DNA of 57,347 nt, from positions 34,063,180 through 34,120,526 of the forward strand of contig OX485808.1 of assembly GCA_950295325.1 (NCBI GenBank). Direction: 5' to 3'. A program made the translations under genes and the position numbers. Positions within the stretch are counted from its first letter, which is position 1, and every line of letters begins with the position of its first letter. This document shows positions 32,255 through 44,856 of this stretch, in pieces. Origin of the DNA: Polytrichum commune. Its lineage: Eukaryota > Streptophyta > Polytrichopsida > Polytrichales > Polytrichaceae. The notes below the pieces were generated by a model. The model saw only the letters and a list, made by a program, of their open reading frames with translations. It ran no database searches and had not been told where the DNA came from.

Positions 32255-33540
32255 TGCGGGGAAGCTCAATCTCAGGATTGCCATTTGGCCCTCACGGCAG
32301 CTCGCAGGAATGAGCGACCGACACTGATTAGGACCAGAGAGGTACCTTGATTTTATAGAAACCTTTGCGGACAATACGAAAATTTATGTTTCTTTATGGT
32401 GGCAGAGGAGGAGAAGCATATCAGGGTTAGGAATCAATCCGCAGAGCAGATGGCAGGGTTCCGTGACCGGTACTGGTTAGGACAAAATGCGCATTGAGGA
32501 TTCTTACCAATCTCGCTGACGGATTGTGAAAATATATAGGGTGTACCTCATGGTGGCAAGGGAGGAGAAGCAGATCAGAGTTAGCATTTGGCCCGCACGG
32601 CAGCTGGCAGGAATGAGTGACTGGCACTGATTAGGACCACAAGGGCATCGAAAATTCTTAATCCATTCTGTGGACTTCGAACACATACATCCCTCGCTGT
32701 TGTAAGGGAGAAGAAAGAAATCAGGATTGAACATTTGGCCTCCAGGGCAGCTCGCAGGATTGAGAATTTCAGAAATTCTCTGGACTTTGAGAACATAAAT
32801 CCGTTGTCGTAGTGGCGAAGTAGGAAAATCAGGGTTAGCATATTGGCCTGCAGGGGAGCTCGCAGGATTGAGACAGCGGCACTGGTTGGGACCACAAGGC
32901 CATCGAGAAATTTTAGAAATTGTGTGCATTTTGAAAACATACATCATTAGGGTCATCATATAGGCCTCCAAGGGACCTCCGCAGGGTTAAGCGGCCGGCG
33001 TTGATAAGGACCACAAGGGGCAGCGAGAACTCTCAGAAATTCTGTGGACTTCGAAATCATGCTTGTTGTAGTGGTGGAGAAGGGAATCAGGGTTAGCATT
33101 TTGGCCTGCACGGGAGCTCGCATGATTTAGCGACCAGCATTGATTAGGACCACAAGAGGCTGCGATATTTTTTAGAGATTGTGTGCACTTTGAATACATA
33201 CATCTCCTTGTTGTAGTGGGGAAGAAGGAAATCAGGGTTAGCATATTGGCCTGCAGGGGAGCTCGCGGGATTAAGCGACCGGCACTGCTAAGGACCACAA
33301 GGCCATTGAGAAATATTAGAAATTCTGTGGACTTTGAACACATCCCTTGTTGTGGTGGCGGTGAAGAAGGATTTCAGGGTTAGCATTTGGCCTGCAGGGC
33401 AACTCGCAGGATCAAGAATTTCAGAACTTCTTTGGACTTTGAAAGCATAAATACCTTGTTGTAGTGGTGGAGAAGGGAATTGGGGATAGCATTTGGCCTG
33501 CAGGGGAGCTGGTAGGATCAAGCTACCTGCACAGATTAGG
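32255..33540 (+). repeat. Degenerate minisatellite directly upstream of MED33
   Basis: About nine units, of about 106 or 140-155 bp, share AGGGTTAGCATTTGGCC, GCAGG.GAGCTCGCAGGATT, GACCGGCACTGATTAGGACC and a block ending in TTCTGTGGACTTTGAA. Units differ by internal deletions. The array ends less than 80 bp before the MED33 start codon, so it forms the proximal promoter or 5' UTR. The open frames on its minus strand repeat with the unit and are not real genes. Confidence 0.8.
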
Positions 33541-33617
33541 AGTTAGGAAGTCAAGGAGAAAGAGAAAATTTCCTTCATCTTTTTCTGTGTGAAGTCTGAA
33601 AAGACACCTAAGTCCCC

Positions 33618-36600
33618 ATGGTGGTCGACGACGAAAAGGTAGGGATGCAAGCATGGATGGCAGTGGTGGAGGTGACGAAGGCGGCCATGGAGCAGAACGA
33701 TCCACCGCTGGTGTGGGGAGTGGACGTGGCGACATGCGTCCACCAGGTTGGCATTGGGTTACCGAGCGTGGAGCTTTCCACGGTGATGGTGGACCAGTTG
33801 CTCTCCGCAGCAGCAAATGGGGCTCCTACGGCTACCATGTGGCTGTACATCCGACATGCCATGGCTGCGCACATGGTGCCCGCTCTCCACATGCTCGCCC
33901 TTCTCACCAAAAGGTGCAATTCAAGCTTCCCTACTCTTTGCCTTGGAATTCCAAGGTTGTCTAATTGGTCATAAGGTAGACGTGTCCTAATTTGGACACT
34001 TCCATGAGATTGAAAGCCTTCCCGCGGAAGTTCTCCAATTCAGATTTCTGAGGTAAGGTAAGCGGGTCTTAAACGGACATTTTTATCTCTGCACTCACTT
34101 CTCGTAGGATATGAAACAGGCAATTAGTGCAAGATGATTAGAGAATCCAAATTGTGCCCGCAGCCATTTTCCTCATAATTTTGAAGCTCGTATGAATATC
34201 TTACTTATTGTCAAAGTGAAGATTCCTGAGCTCATTAAATGGTCATATAGGTCCTATTAATTATGTTAGACTATTGAGCCTAGAATGGTTGCCATATTTT
34301 GAGCTTGTACTCCAATCTCTTGTAAACATATGTCTGTGTGGTATCTGTTCTTACATCCACACCTAACCATGCACCACTCAAATATAGGTGTCTGATCCAA
34401 GAAAAGGAACCAAGTAAGGCCCGCATACCTTACAAATGTGTACGGAGGAGATGGCAAATTCCCATTACCAATTTCTAAACACAAGATTCTTCTGCCTATA
34501 AATTAGCGATGTTTCCCCCCCACAAAAACAAACAATTGTGTTGCTCTATGTACACTCCCCTCTCCCATGTTGAGCCACACCGAAAGCATAATGAGTAGTG
34601 GGTCTTCACGAACATTGTTTTGGGAGCTTGTTCACCTCAAAATAGACCATATGAGAAACTTGTGCGATTGGTGGTTACTTTCAAATCGTGTTACACGCCT
34701 TCAGGAAATTGGTTGCACGGTCACAATCTAGGTTGATCATGATTTCGGAAGGTGAGTGACCACTTAATGATCTTGACTGCCACAATTCAACCTTGAAGTA
34801 GGCGTTCCATTATTGAAGGTGTTGGATTTCAGAGAATAGCAGATGGGTCCCTTACAGTAGGGAATTATGAAGGGACTAAAATTGTTCTGGAGAATAGGAA
34901 TCGATTTTGGAACTGGGACCAAAACTTCATCTGGAGTTGATGAGTAGTGATACATCTTCTGATGGTTGAGCTTTAGCTGATACCGCACAAAATATTATAG
35001 CTGACTTTTTAGTTAGATGCTACATGACTCCACGAAGATGTGAGAACAGCTGAGGGACTGCATCTTGCATGGTGCTTTAAATATTCAGCCGCAGTTTTTG
35101 GGGCTGATTTGTTTTGGATGTGGGAAATTAAAATGCAGTATTATTCCGGATCGGCAGCAACAGCCTCACATGTACAAAAAATTCTTGGAGTTGGCAAGCA
35201 TCTTCACATTTTCTTTGGCATCCACCAAGGTCATGCCTTGTCGGGACAGGTACATTTGTCCTCTTTTCCACGGACAGTGGACTAAAATCTGCTCCCTTGA
35301 ACCCTGCTCCCTTGAAGCATGATTGTTGTGAATGATCCGGTTTCATACTCGGATTAGGAGGAACCCTCAAGTCCTTCATAAGATACTTGCAATACCATTG
35401 AACATTGGTCTACTTTGGTGCCTAACGACCTGAAGAATGAGGTTTCATTTAGAATAAACCCTCGTCAATGTAATGCACGGAACAACACTTGTTGGGAAAT
35501 GTGGCAGTTTCTAAAAGTAGTACTGGATGCAGGGTTGTCAAGGCTGTGGATAAGGCCTTAAACCTATCACAATCTCTTGAAGCACCCATCACGGAGGTGG
35601 GAAATGTCATTGTGCATTTTCTTTTCACCTTGGTGGCAAGACTGGCGGAGGCTGTATACGAGGACTGGAAAATGAACAAAGACCCCATGCATGGTCCATT
35701 GATAGCTCTTGCAGCTGATGGACGTGATGAAAAGCTTGAAAAAAATTTGGAACAACTGAAGAAGAACAATAGTTTGGATGCACTTCGTCTCATGGCTGAT
35801 ATCATGCACAATAAACGGACCTCAGGCCTCCTCCGAATCGCCCGCCGTAATATGTGAGTATCTGATGGGAAGCAATTTTTTTCACTACTATGAGTATGTC
35901 ATGCAAACCTTGGCCTTTGCCAGTAAACAATGATCAAACTAGTCCTTCAGCAGATGATGTTGTGATTTGATAACAGACATGTGCTGGTGAAGCAGGCAAG
36001 ACCAGTGGACTTTATTTGTGACCAGGCTACAGCAATTGGAAGGACTTACTCACAATTCCTTATCAATGGCACCAAAGGAGGCTCCAGAGGCATTAAGTCA
36101 CCTGGCAGCTGCAATACAAAAAGGTCTACGACTACAGGAATGGCGCCCTACACAGTTGCCAGTCATTAAGGCACTGTTACCTACACTCTCTCGCACCTGG
36201 TCCTTTGGAAACGCAGGTAGGATATTGTATATCAGCTGTTTCTTCGTGAACTTTTGTTCCTAGTATGGTCCATTATTTGTTCCCCTTTTCCAGTCTTGAT
36301 GACTAGTTAGATTGTTGTCAGTGCAAGTTCTTACTTCTGGAGTGTCATATTGCAGGTGGGCTTGGTTGCAGTGCAGCCTGGCTTCCCTTTGATATCTACA
36401 TGGAAGCAGCTATGGAAGGACGTCGGCTCTCCACAACTTCCAATGCAGAGGTTCTTGCTGGTTTGTTCTCTTGAATCCCTTTGCAATCATGTAGAGTACT
36501 TTGAGGCACATATCTGTTTTTGCTCTTTGGATTGTATGTGTTCATCATACATCTACTCATTGATGACTTTGAGCATGATATATTGCGTCTAAACTGTGAT

Positions 36601-39600
36601 CGTAGATACTATGAAGGCCGTACAGTCAGTGCATGCTGCAAACTGGGTGGACTTGTTCCTGGGCCTTTGGACAGCAGCATTGCGGTTAGTAAATCGGGTA
36701 AGATTATGCTGTACTGAAGGCCAAACTTATTGAAACTGTCTGGTATGTGTACAGTCACATATTATGTGCGGAAGCTTGATGCTCTTGCTTTTGTGAGATA
36801 TTTGATCATCTTTTCCTTCTCCGCTACGCGTTAGAGAATGCATCATGTGCTGTTCTTCATCTGGATAGAATGAGAGTCGATGAAAAGGGTGGAAACTTAT
36901 CATTTGCAAACAAGAAGTTTATGTTGGATTTGTTTTGATATGGCGCAGGATCACGAGCCCATGGAAGGGCCAAATCCACGTGTTGAGTCCCGCTTGTGTA
37001 TGCTGCTATCTATTGTCCCTATTGCTTCAGGAATTGTGATTGATGAAGAAGAGAAAGGGCACTTGTTTCTAGAGAACACATCTGGAGATGAGAAGGAAAG
37101 GAAAGTTCCAGGAGGTCGACGGGCTGCTTTGGAAACCTGTCTACAGGTTCTTGGCCAGTTTGAATCGCTATTAATTCCTCCAGTTGTTGCAGTTACTGCA
37201 GCAAACCAGGTGGCTGCAAAGGTGGTGGCTTTTGTATCTTCTGGAGGGGCAAACATGAATGCAGATAACAGCAGTACTAATAAATCTGCAGGTCTGTATT
37301 TTCTAGTTGACTCTGGTAGTAGGTGGTCATCCTGGACAAAGAGTTGTTTGTGTGGTCATCTTTAAATTAGGATATTGTTTATGTTGGTAGAAGCTTTTCA
37401 ATTCAGGTTGATACTCAACTTATACTTTAAATTATGGGCTGAAGTTACTATATGTTGGTGCATTATCTGGCGGCAATTGTTGGTGGGTTGGTTGACCATC
37501 TCTGTTATGCAGGATCTTCTAGGTCTCAGGTTGATTGCCTGCAAACTGCCGACTGCGTATGAAATCTATCTTTGGAATCATTTGCAATTATGAGATGGTA
37601 CTGCCAGTGTTCTTACTGTGTTCTAAAAGTTGCAATCTGTGTGTGCCTTCAGTAGGAAATATGCGCCACTTGATTGTGGATGCATGCATTGCACGAGGTT
37701 TACTGGAGAGATCAGCATATTTCTGGCTAGGAGCAGGAAGTTCACTAGCAAATGTTCCAGCCTCCCCTTCACAACCCTCTCCTTGGTCGGCTTTCATGGA
37801 TGGTGCACCCCTCTCGGGTTGTCTGCGTGCCGCACTTTTGTCAAGCCCTGCTGGAAGGTAAGCATTATCATAAGTGATTACGAACTCTTGGTGATGAAAT
37901 TATGTCCTGGAGCATAATGTCCATGTTTTTGTACTGATGAGCCTGTTGCCTCTGTTGGCTAAAGCAGAAATAATGTACAATTGAGGTCATTTGTCTAAAA
38001 ATCAAAATACTGCTCTATTCTGAAAGTTTTGCAGAGTTGGAGAAAATATATAAGACTGCCATCAGTGGCCCTGAAGAGGAAAGGGCAGTGGCAGCAAGTA
38101 TTCTCTGTGGGGCCTCTCTCACTCGCAGTTGGACTGTGCAGGTAAATGAAAGAGAGCATCCATCCTAGCCACTTCCATGTAGGCAGATGTGTGGTATCAA
38201 TAATTGTCTCGAATGTCAACAGTGACTTGAGAGGTCTCCACAACCTACAACTACCATATGGCACATCTAAAATCTCTGAAGTGAAGAAAGTGGATAATGG
38301 TGCAAACAACCTAAGAATCTTCCTGCAATTGTATATTTTTGCAGTTTGAATTTTCTGCAAATGTGACAAATCATACAATTCATAATTTCTAGCAGTGAAA
38401 TCAGCACGTCCTTCTGATTCAATGAGCCAAATCCAGCACTTTTCTGATTCATTTGCTTGAGTTTGATACTAAGTTTAGTCATGTTCTCTAGGGATTTTAA
38501 GGCTATGCACACTTGACCAGTATGGATGTGACTTTAGTCACCGTTCTTTCAACTTGGTGTTCAGGGGTTATTAACATTTATGCTTTGTAAGCACTTCATT
38601 TTAGTTTCTCTAGATTGGCAAAAGTGGTTTTAGACTTGGTTAATGTGAGGAGAAGTTGATTCAAGAGAAGCACCTCCTATCACAATGCTTTTTGCAGGAC
38701 CGGGGCCTATTTTCCTCTTGTAGAATTTGCTTGTAGTCAGGCTAAAGATTCCTACAAGATTTGTAGTTTGAGTGGAATTTCGGACACGTGCCAATTCTAG
38801 TTTCTGACTGAGGTGTAGTTGTGACAGGAACATGCAGTGCAGTTTGCAGTGAGGTTGTTATCTCCACCAGGGGTCGCAGACAACTGGGGTATGCCTTCTG
38901 TCCACCAGGGGTTGCCGGCAACTGGGGCACAACAGGTCCTGATTGGGCATGCACCAGTACTTTACGCTGCACTTCAAGGCATGCAGTCTGTAGATGCCCT
39001 CAATGTGCTCTCCCTATTTGGCATGGTAAGCATCTCTAATTTGCCTGTTAAATGGTTGTTTTCTGGATTACAGATGCAATCAATGTTTATGTTACCTGTG
39101 CCTTTGAACATGTGGCTGTCTTAAAAGAGTGGTATTTTGCTTTTGGTAACCAAGTGTACAGTGTTTCTTTCAGGAATTATTAAGCTTTCTCTCTTTTGCT
39201 TATGTTTATTTCTGTGGACTGGTGGATCATTGTGTTTTCTTTCTTTGAATTTGAGGGTTTTTAGACATCCTAGATTGCTTGAGTTTCCTGCTACCTTTGG
39301 AGATCTAGCAGAAACTCAAGATTATGATCCACCTGTCGGAAATCGAAAAAGTAAGTGGTGAGGGCATGGAAGGTGGCTTTTTCCATGCAGATTGTTGTGG
39401 ATGGCCTCTGGTCTCAAGCTGACTGCTGATGCGTGCTCTGTTTTGTTATATCTGAAATGTTGACCTCTGTTGGTTCCCTCTGCTGTGTCGCTTGGTTTTC
39501 TACCTGAGTATATTAGTCTTTGATCTCTGAAACAGTCATTTCTCCTGATTCTTAGTCTTTAGCTCCTTGGTTAGCAATATCTGGTATTGTTGACAACATG

Positions 39601-42375
39601 ATACTTATAAGATCATTCTGGTAACCAACTGCACATGCATCTTCCAACATATGCAGCAGAGCATGTTAGAAGATGAACTGACTGCTTTAGTCTCAGTTTC
39701 CAGAATTGGCAGCTTCACTTTTGCCCATCTGCGAGGTATTTGGAACAATGACAAATGCAAAGCCCATTGCAACAAGCTCAGGGGAGGAAGTGTCAGCTCA
39801 TATGTTGTTCTCTGTGGCTTTCCTACAACTTGTGAAGCTGTGGAAGTTTCATCGACCTCCTTTGGAACACTGTTTGTTGGGGAGTGGGGCTGGTCTTGGT
39901 GCAGATTTGAGCCTTGAGTATCTCCTTCAATTGCGTAATTTGCAACTGGCTTCTCCTCCTCCTTCAGACAAATATGGCCTTGACCAGGTCCAGCAAAGTA
40001 AGCAACGCCTGCAAGTTCTTGGCACTGGCTACTCACCTCCGTCACCACCAAAGGCCAACTTGGTGTCCCTAGATTTCTTTCCTCGGCTTCGGGTTTGGTA
40101 CATGCAGCACCAAGCTTGCATCTCATCTACTATCTCAGGCTTGGGGCGTAACAACCCTGCGCATAATGTTGCAGACCGATTGCTTGCTATGATGTTTAAG
40201 AAAGCTAGCAGGGCTGGCTCTGCGACTACATCAGGGGTTTCTGGGAATACTACTGATGATATTTCTGGGAAATTAATTTTGTGTGCTTGGGACATTATTG
40301 CGGCTGTCCCAATTGTGGTAGAAGCTGCACTGACAGCTTGTGCGCATGGCACTTTGGGTCCTCCCGATCTGACCAAAGGTAATTATGTTGAACTTTCTGG
40401 AACTTGTCATGAACAAGGCTAAATAGTGCAGCAGGTAGCATGTATAAGTCTATAGGAAAGCAATGAGAAGTCACTTCACAACATCTGCTGAACTGCTTCC
40501 CACCTAATTACCTTATCACTACCTACAGTTTGTCATGAGCTCATGAAGATATAAAAGGCGCTTACCATGTGAGTGCCATTCATTTGTGAACCTTGGACTG
40601 ATTCCTTCACAAGGTTACATCCACTCCTTAACTTTTGAGGTTGATGTTTACTCTATAAATGTGGTTTGATGCAAATAGTTACTGTGTACAGGTCTTCGAG
40701 AATTGGTAGATTATCTCCCAGCAACGATTGCAACAATTGTAAGCTATTGCTCTGCAGAGGTGAGTCGGGGACTTTGGAAATATGCCTCAATGAATGGACA
40801 TGACTGGCCTAGCCCGGCAGCCAACCTTCTTACAATACAAGGCGAGGTGAAAGATATCCTGGCAGCTGCTGGTGTGCACATTTCCAACCCAACAGGTACT
40901 TTCATCTCCTTTCTTGAGACCACCTCAGATCGGTTACCATGCGTCTCTAGACTGCAGGTGGGCTAAAGCCCAGAATTAGGAACTGAAAGGGATTGTTGGT
41001 ATATCCGTTGCCAACATTTTGCTAATCATCTCTACTATCCATGTGTTTATTATCCTAGGCGAAGTGAGTGCAGAGCTAAAAGTGTCCTTTTTAGGCCCGC
41101 TTACCTTAGTAGCTCTGTAGCAAGTCTGCACCCATATCCTCTGGTGTTGTTAACCGTAAGGGAAAATCCCTATCTCACGAGAGTGTTGGGCTGTGATCCT
41201 CATCTTATGTGACAGGTGCTGGAGGTGGAAATGCACCTGTGTCTCTGCCACTGCCACTAGCTGCGCTTATTGGCTTGACTATCACATTCAAGCTAGACAA
41301 AAATTCAGAGATGATTTTGAGTGTTGCAGGCCCTGGCCTAGAGAGTTGTTCAGGTGGGGGACCTTGGTTTAGCATGCAAGTCGTTGTTGCTTTGTGGGCT
41401 CAGAAGGTCAAGAGGTGGCACGACTACATCGTGTTTGCTGGATCATGCTCAGTTTTTAAGCAAAACAAGCCAGCTATGCTACAGTTGCTCAGGAGCTGCT
41501 TTGCTGTCACTCTTTCAACTCCTGAAGCCTCAGGCTCCAAGTTGCAAGGGCAAGGTGGAGTCGGTGCACTCCTTGGCCACAAAATATTGTCCACAAGTGG
41601 CAATGGAACGGACATTGTCGCCCCGGGAATCATGTACCTTCGCGCCTACCCCCTCTTGCACGACATCATGTTTCTAAGTGACGAGATTCTCATTCTCGTA
41701 GCAGAAGCAGCCCGGGACTTAGGGAAGCAAGGTGTTGTGGATGGAGAGTCTGTGTTAGGGCAACAAGGATCACGCTTACGGTGTGTGCAGGCCTCACTAT
41801 CGACATGCATGTCGCGAGCCGTTCAAGCGTCGTCACTTGGGTCATCTCTTTTGTACATATCAGGTGGCACAACGTTGGTAGCTCAACTCTTCACTGACAG
41901 TATACCTACTTGGTTTCTCTCCGGAAGCGGGTCGAAAGGCACACAAACCCCAGGTGGCACGATTTTAGAAGGCTATGCGATTGCGCATTTTGCAATCTTT
42001 TCAGGGGCATTAGCATGGGGTGTGATGGGGGCCTCGGGTCCAAACAACATGCAGCCGTCACCGGCAAGTACTGGTGTGCCTGTCCAGATGCGAAGGCAGC
42101 AAGTGTTGGGTTCTCACATGGAGTTTCTCGCGTCAGGGTTAGGTGGAGATTTATCAGTTAGCTGTGAACAAACTATATGGAGATCGTATGTGGTAGGGTT
42201 TATTGCACTTATGGTTAAGTGCACACCAAACTGGATCTTGGAGCTTGAGATTGAAACATTACGGAAGCTTGCTGTAGGTCTGAGGTTTTGGCACGAGCAT
42301 GATTTGGCCATTGCACTTTTAGAGCGAGGAGGCCCGGGAGCCATGGGAGCGGCTGCGGAACTTACTCTTGGTTGA
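33618..42375 (+). CDS. MED33: Mediator complex subunit 33 (MED33/REF4-RFR1 family)
   Basis: Large plant-specific Mediator tail subunit that acts in the nucleus between transcription factors and RNA polymerase II; Arabidopsis MED33A/B (RFR1/REF4) restrain phenylpropanoid synthesis. Thirteen exons: 33618-33913, 35139-35249, 35533-35853, 35996-36216, 36356-36460, 36606-36697, 36949-37291, 37653-37857, 38027-38141, 38828-39025, 39697-40378, 40692-40895 and 41216-42375. All junctions are GT-AG and all phases agree, giving 4053 bp: 1350 residues plus TGA, close to the usual ~1310. Landmarks: IIPDRQQQPHMYKKFLELA, SLFGMFPELAASLLPICEVF, LEHCLLGSGAGLGADLSLEY, ELVDYLPATIATIVSYCSAEV, GGPWFSMQVVVALWAQKVKRW. 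The start ATG has no rival and is in a CCCCATGG context. No lesions are seen, so it is probably functional. Intron 1 contains an R1 repeat. Exon 10 contains a 38-bp-offset near duplication (see findings). Confidence 0.92.
34056..34440 (+). repeat. Dispersed repeat family R1 (in MED33 intron 1)
   Basis: Aligns by eye along its whole length with 42843-43210 in the same orientation. Shared blocks include GGGTCTT, TATGAAACA..AATTAGTGCAA, TCAAAGTGAAGATT, CTCATTAAATGGTCAT, GAGCCTAGAATGGTT and CACTCAAATATAGGTGTCTGA. Non-coding, with no clear termini. Weaker relatives lie near 28180-28340 and 29640-29730. Confidence 0.7.
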
Positions 42376-42542
42376 GACATCAACAAATTTGCTGAGCTGC
42401 TTTGACTATCATTGGCTCTCGCAGCCCTTCGGGTCCTATATGCAAGACCAATGCCAATTGTACAGTCCAATTCTTTCAAGGTCATTACAGTGCAGTGAAT
42501 ACAGTGATTACTGTATAAAAATATTGCATGTTTCATTTCAAA

Positions 42543-42790
42543 GTGGTAGTATTTATTGCACTTCTGGATTGTGGAGATTGAATCATTATGGCCTGAGGTT
42601 TTGGCATGAGCATGATTTGGCCATTGCACTATTAGAGCAAGGAGGCTCGGGAGCCATGGGAGCGGCTGCAGAACTTACTCTCGGTTGAGAGATTAACAAA
42701 TTTGCTGAGCTGCTTAGACTATCATGGGCTGTCGCAGCCCTTCAAGTCCTATATCCAAGAACAATGCCAATTGTACAGTCCAATGACCAA
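42543..42790 (+). pseudogene. Tandem duplicate of the MED33 3' end
   Basis: Starting at 42543 the sequence repeats 42190-42480 with a constant offset of 313 bp at its right part. It covers the last ~27 codons of MED33 (LRFWHEHDLAIALLE...AAELTLG, stop) and about 100 bp of 3' UTR. The duplicated coding piece is open but has no upstream exon; an internal deletion of about 40 bp removes the equivalent of 42210-42265. It lies downstream of the real stop, so it should only lengthen the 3' UTR. Confidence 0.85.
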
Positions 42791-42842
42791 CTCCTTATAA
42801 TTCTTAAAGATACTAGGACCTGCCCCAAGTTTGGATAACTTA

Positions 42843-43210
42843 CATAAGGTAGATGGGTCTTGAATGGTTACTTTTTCTGTCTCCTACTTCTCCTAGGCTA
42901 TGAAACACATAATTAGTGCAATATGGTTAGCAAATCGAAATGGAGGCTGTATCTACTTTCCTCATTATTTAGGAGCCCACATGAATATCTTGTTCATTAT
43001 CAAAGTGAAGATTATCATGCTCATTAAATGGTCATTTAGAACCCCACTATTATGTCGAATAATGAGCCTAGAATGGTTATCATATGTTGAGCACACAATC
43101 CAATCTCTTTTAAAAACACGTATCTTCCATATCTTATCTAAGATCCATTCCTAACCACATACCACTCAAATATAGGTGTCTGATTAAGAGAATAACCGAA
43201 TTAGGCATGT
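42843..43210 (+). repeat. Dispersed repeat family R1 (3' of MED33)
   Basis: Second copy of the R1 repeat described at 34056-34440, in the same orientation and about as long. Its right end is interrupted or bordered by the 176-bp foldback element at 43211. Confidence 0.7.
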
Positions 43211-43386
43211 CTAAGGTACATATACCCAAAACCATCACCGAACCTAAAACCGCCACTATGTATCATGTGGATACATTAAGAAGCCACAAATGTATACACA
43301 TTGTACATTTGTTGCTTCTACATGTATGCACTTGATACATAGTGGCGGTTTAGGTTCGGTGATGGTTTTGGGTATACATACCTTAG
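43211..43386. mobile_element. 176-bp near-perfect foldback element
   Basis: The left arm, from CTAAGGTACATATACCCAAA onward (about 55 bp), is matched by its complement at the right end (…GGTTTTGGGTATACATACCTTAG, 43332-43386). The middle also folds: AGAAGC.ACAAATGTA pairs with TACATTTGTTGCTTCT. Almost the entire element is one hairpin of about 80 bp. It could be a foldback MITE; a TAA/TTA duplication, as in PIF/Harbinger, would lie within the palindrome and cannot be told apart from it. Confidence 0.85.
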
Positions 43387-44626
43387 CTTGGAAAAGAATG
43401 TTATGGTGAACATGAGGCACTTCCCAAGGCCCATTCTAGGCCTCCCAGTAGCTAAGGGTAAAGGACGTGGGGTGTGTCTATATGGGATTTGTGCCAATCT
43501 ATGTGAGCCCCCAACAAGTTGTGAAATAATATGTTATGTGATCTGTGGTATTGAATCCATTTTTAGCTCAATCCATCAGAAAAGTGGAAGTGAAACTAAA
43601 GTCATATATGATAATGGTGACTAGATGTATGTGGTATGCATTTGGATGTAGGTTGTTTTGTATGGGCTCAAATGCCCCTAAAAATCCACTCTACATAGAT
43701 ATATGTTTTGATTGGAATAATGCATATGATAAATACATTAAATTTTGTATAGCGTATGGCTTATTTTTTAGAATAAAAAATGCCTTTAAGTAACCTTAAA
43801 CCCCTTTGTATGACATCTTTAGCCCAAACTTAGCCTCTCGGACGTTTAAGGGTTGGGAGAAAGAGACCTTCACTTTTAACCTATTATACTTTTTGCATCC
43901 CAACTGTGATTCTGAAACTTTAGATAAGAATAATAGTGATGTGCAATTGCTAATCAAATGAAACACTACTTCAACCAATCCAATGGTCAAATGACGGATG
44001 TGTCCGTTGAGTTGGAAGTGCCCATAATAGGGTAAGATGTTGTAGAGCTCTTTGTATTTCATCTTTATATGTGCCGGAATGTAGTTTGCACGTGGAATAC
44101 ATACTTGGCAAATTTGAGAATGACATGTGGCAAAATTTGAGTGAAAATAGTTATTTTGTGTCAGAACAAAGAGCCCTCTGTGGTACCTTCATTCTCATTT
44201 ACACACAATCTTGTTCCAAAGAAAAGATGATTTGAGTTGCTTGTTATTATCCTCCTCAGGGTGTCTTTGAAATACAAGGCCCCCACCATAAGCTAGGTCT
44301 ACTGCATGACTCTCTCATAGCAACCTCTGGGGGTTCACTGGCGAAAATCGTAGAACAACGTGCGATAAAAAATAGGGTCCAATATATTCATTGTAGATAA
44401 ATTTTGTAAAAAATGTACATGTAAAATAGGGGATTTTGAAATTTTGAAACATGTTTACATGTAAAATACCATCACATATAATATTTTCAGGCTTTTTACA
44501 TGTAAAATACCATCACCTTATAATCTTTTTTGCAAGGTAAATAACCCCCCCCCCCCAATAAATAGGTCCCAAACGCACGTGTATGCAAAATATAAGAGGG
44601 AGTGAACCCCCCGAGATAGCAACAAA
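43387..44626. other. No gene recognised
   Basis: AT-rich. Two near copies of TTTACATGTAAAATACCATCAC stand at about 44455-44475 and 44497-44516, and a poly-C run at about 44547-44556. Short open frames show no similarity that I can name. Confidence 0.5.
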
Positions 44627-44630
44627 ACTT

Positions 44631-44652
44631 AATAATAATAATAATAATAATA
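44631..44652. repeat. (AAT)n tract, probable 3' tail of a second LINE copy
   Basis: Seven AAT/TAA units. It lies about 200 bp downstream (minus strand) of the stop codon of the truncated LINE ORF2 at 44857, as the (ATC)n tract does in the large element. Confidence 0.55.
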
Positions 44653-44856
44653 AGGAACGTCAGTGCTTTTTATATTGGTGTGCTACGTCTGTTCACCTCT
44701 CCTAGTCATGTTTGCGTGAACATGGGGGGAGAGGGCTTAATGCCTATTTTGGTAGGTGAATTATGGGATAGTTAATGTTAGTGGGTATATATTGGTTAAT
44801 TGATGTTAGTAGGTATATATAGGGTGTGCATGTGGGGGGGGGGGGGGGAGTTAGGA

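Noticed and set aside
32427-33521. Repeated minus-strand open frames in the minisatellite, with CGPNQC-like repeats
   Set aside because: They recur with the repeat unit, break often and have no start or domain; by-products of the tandem array.
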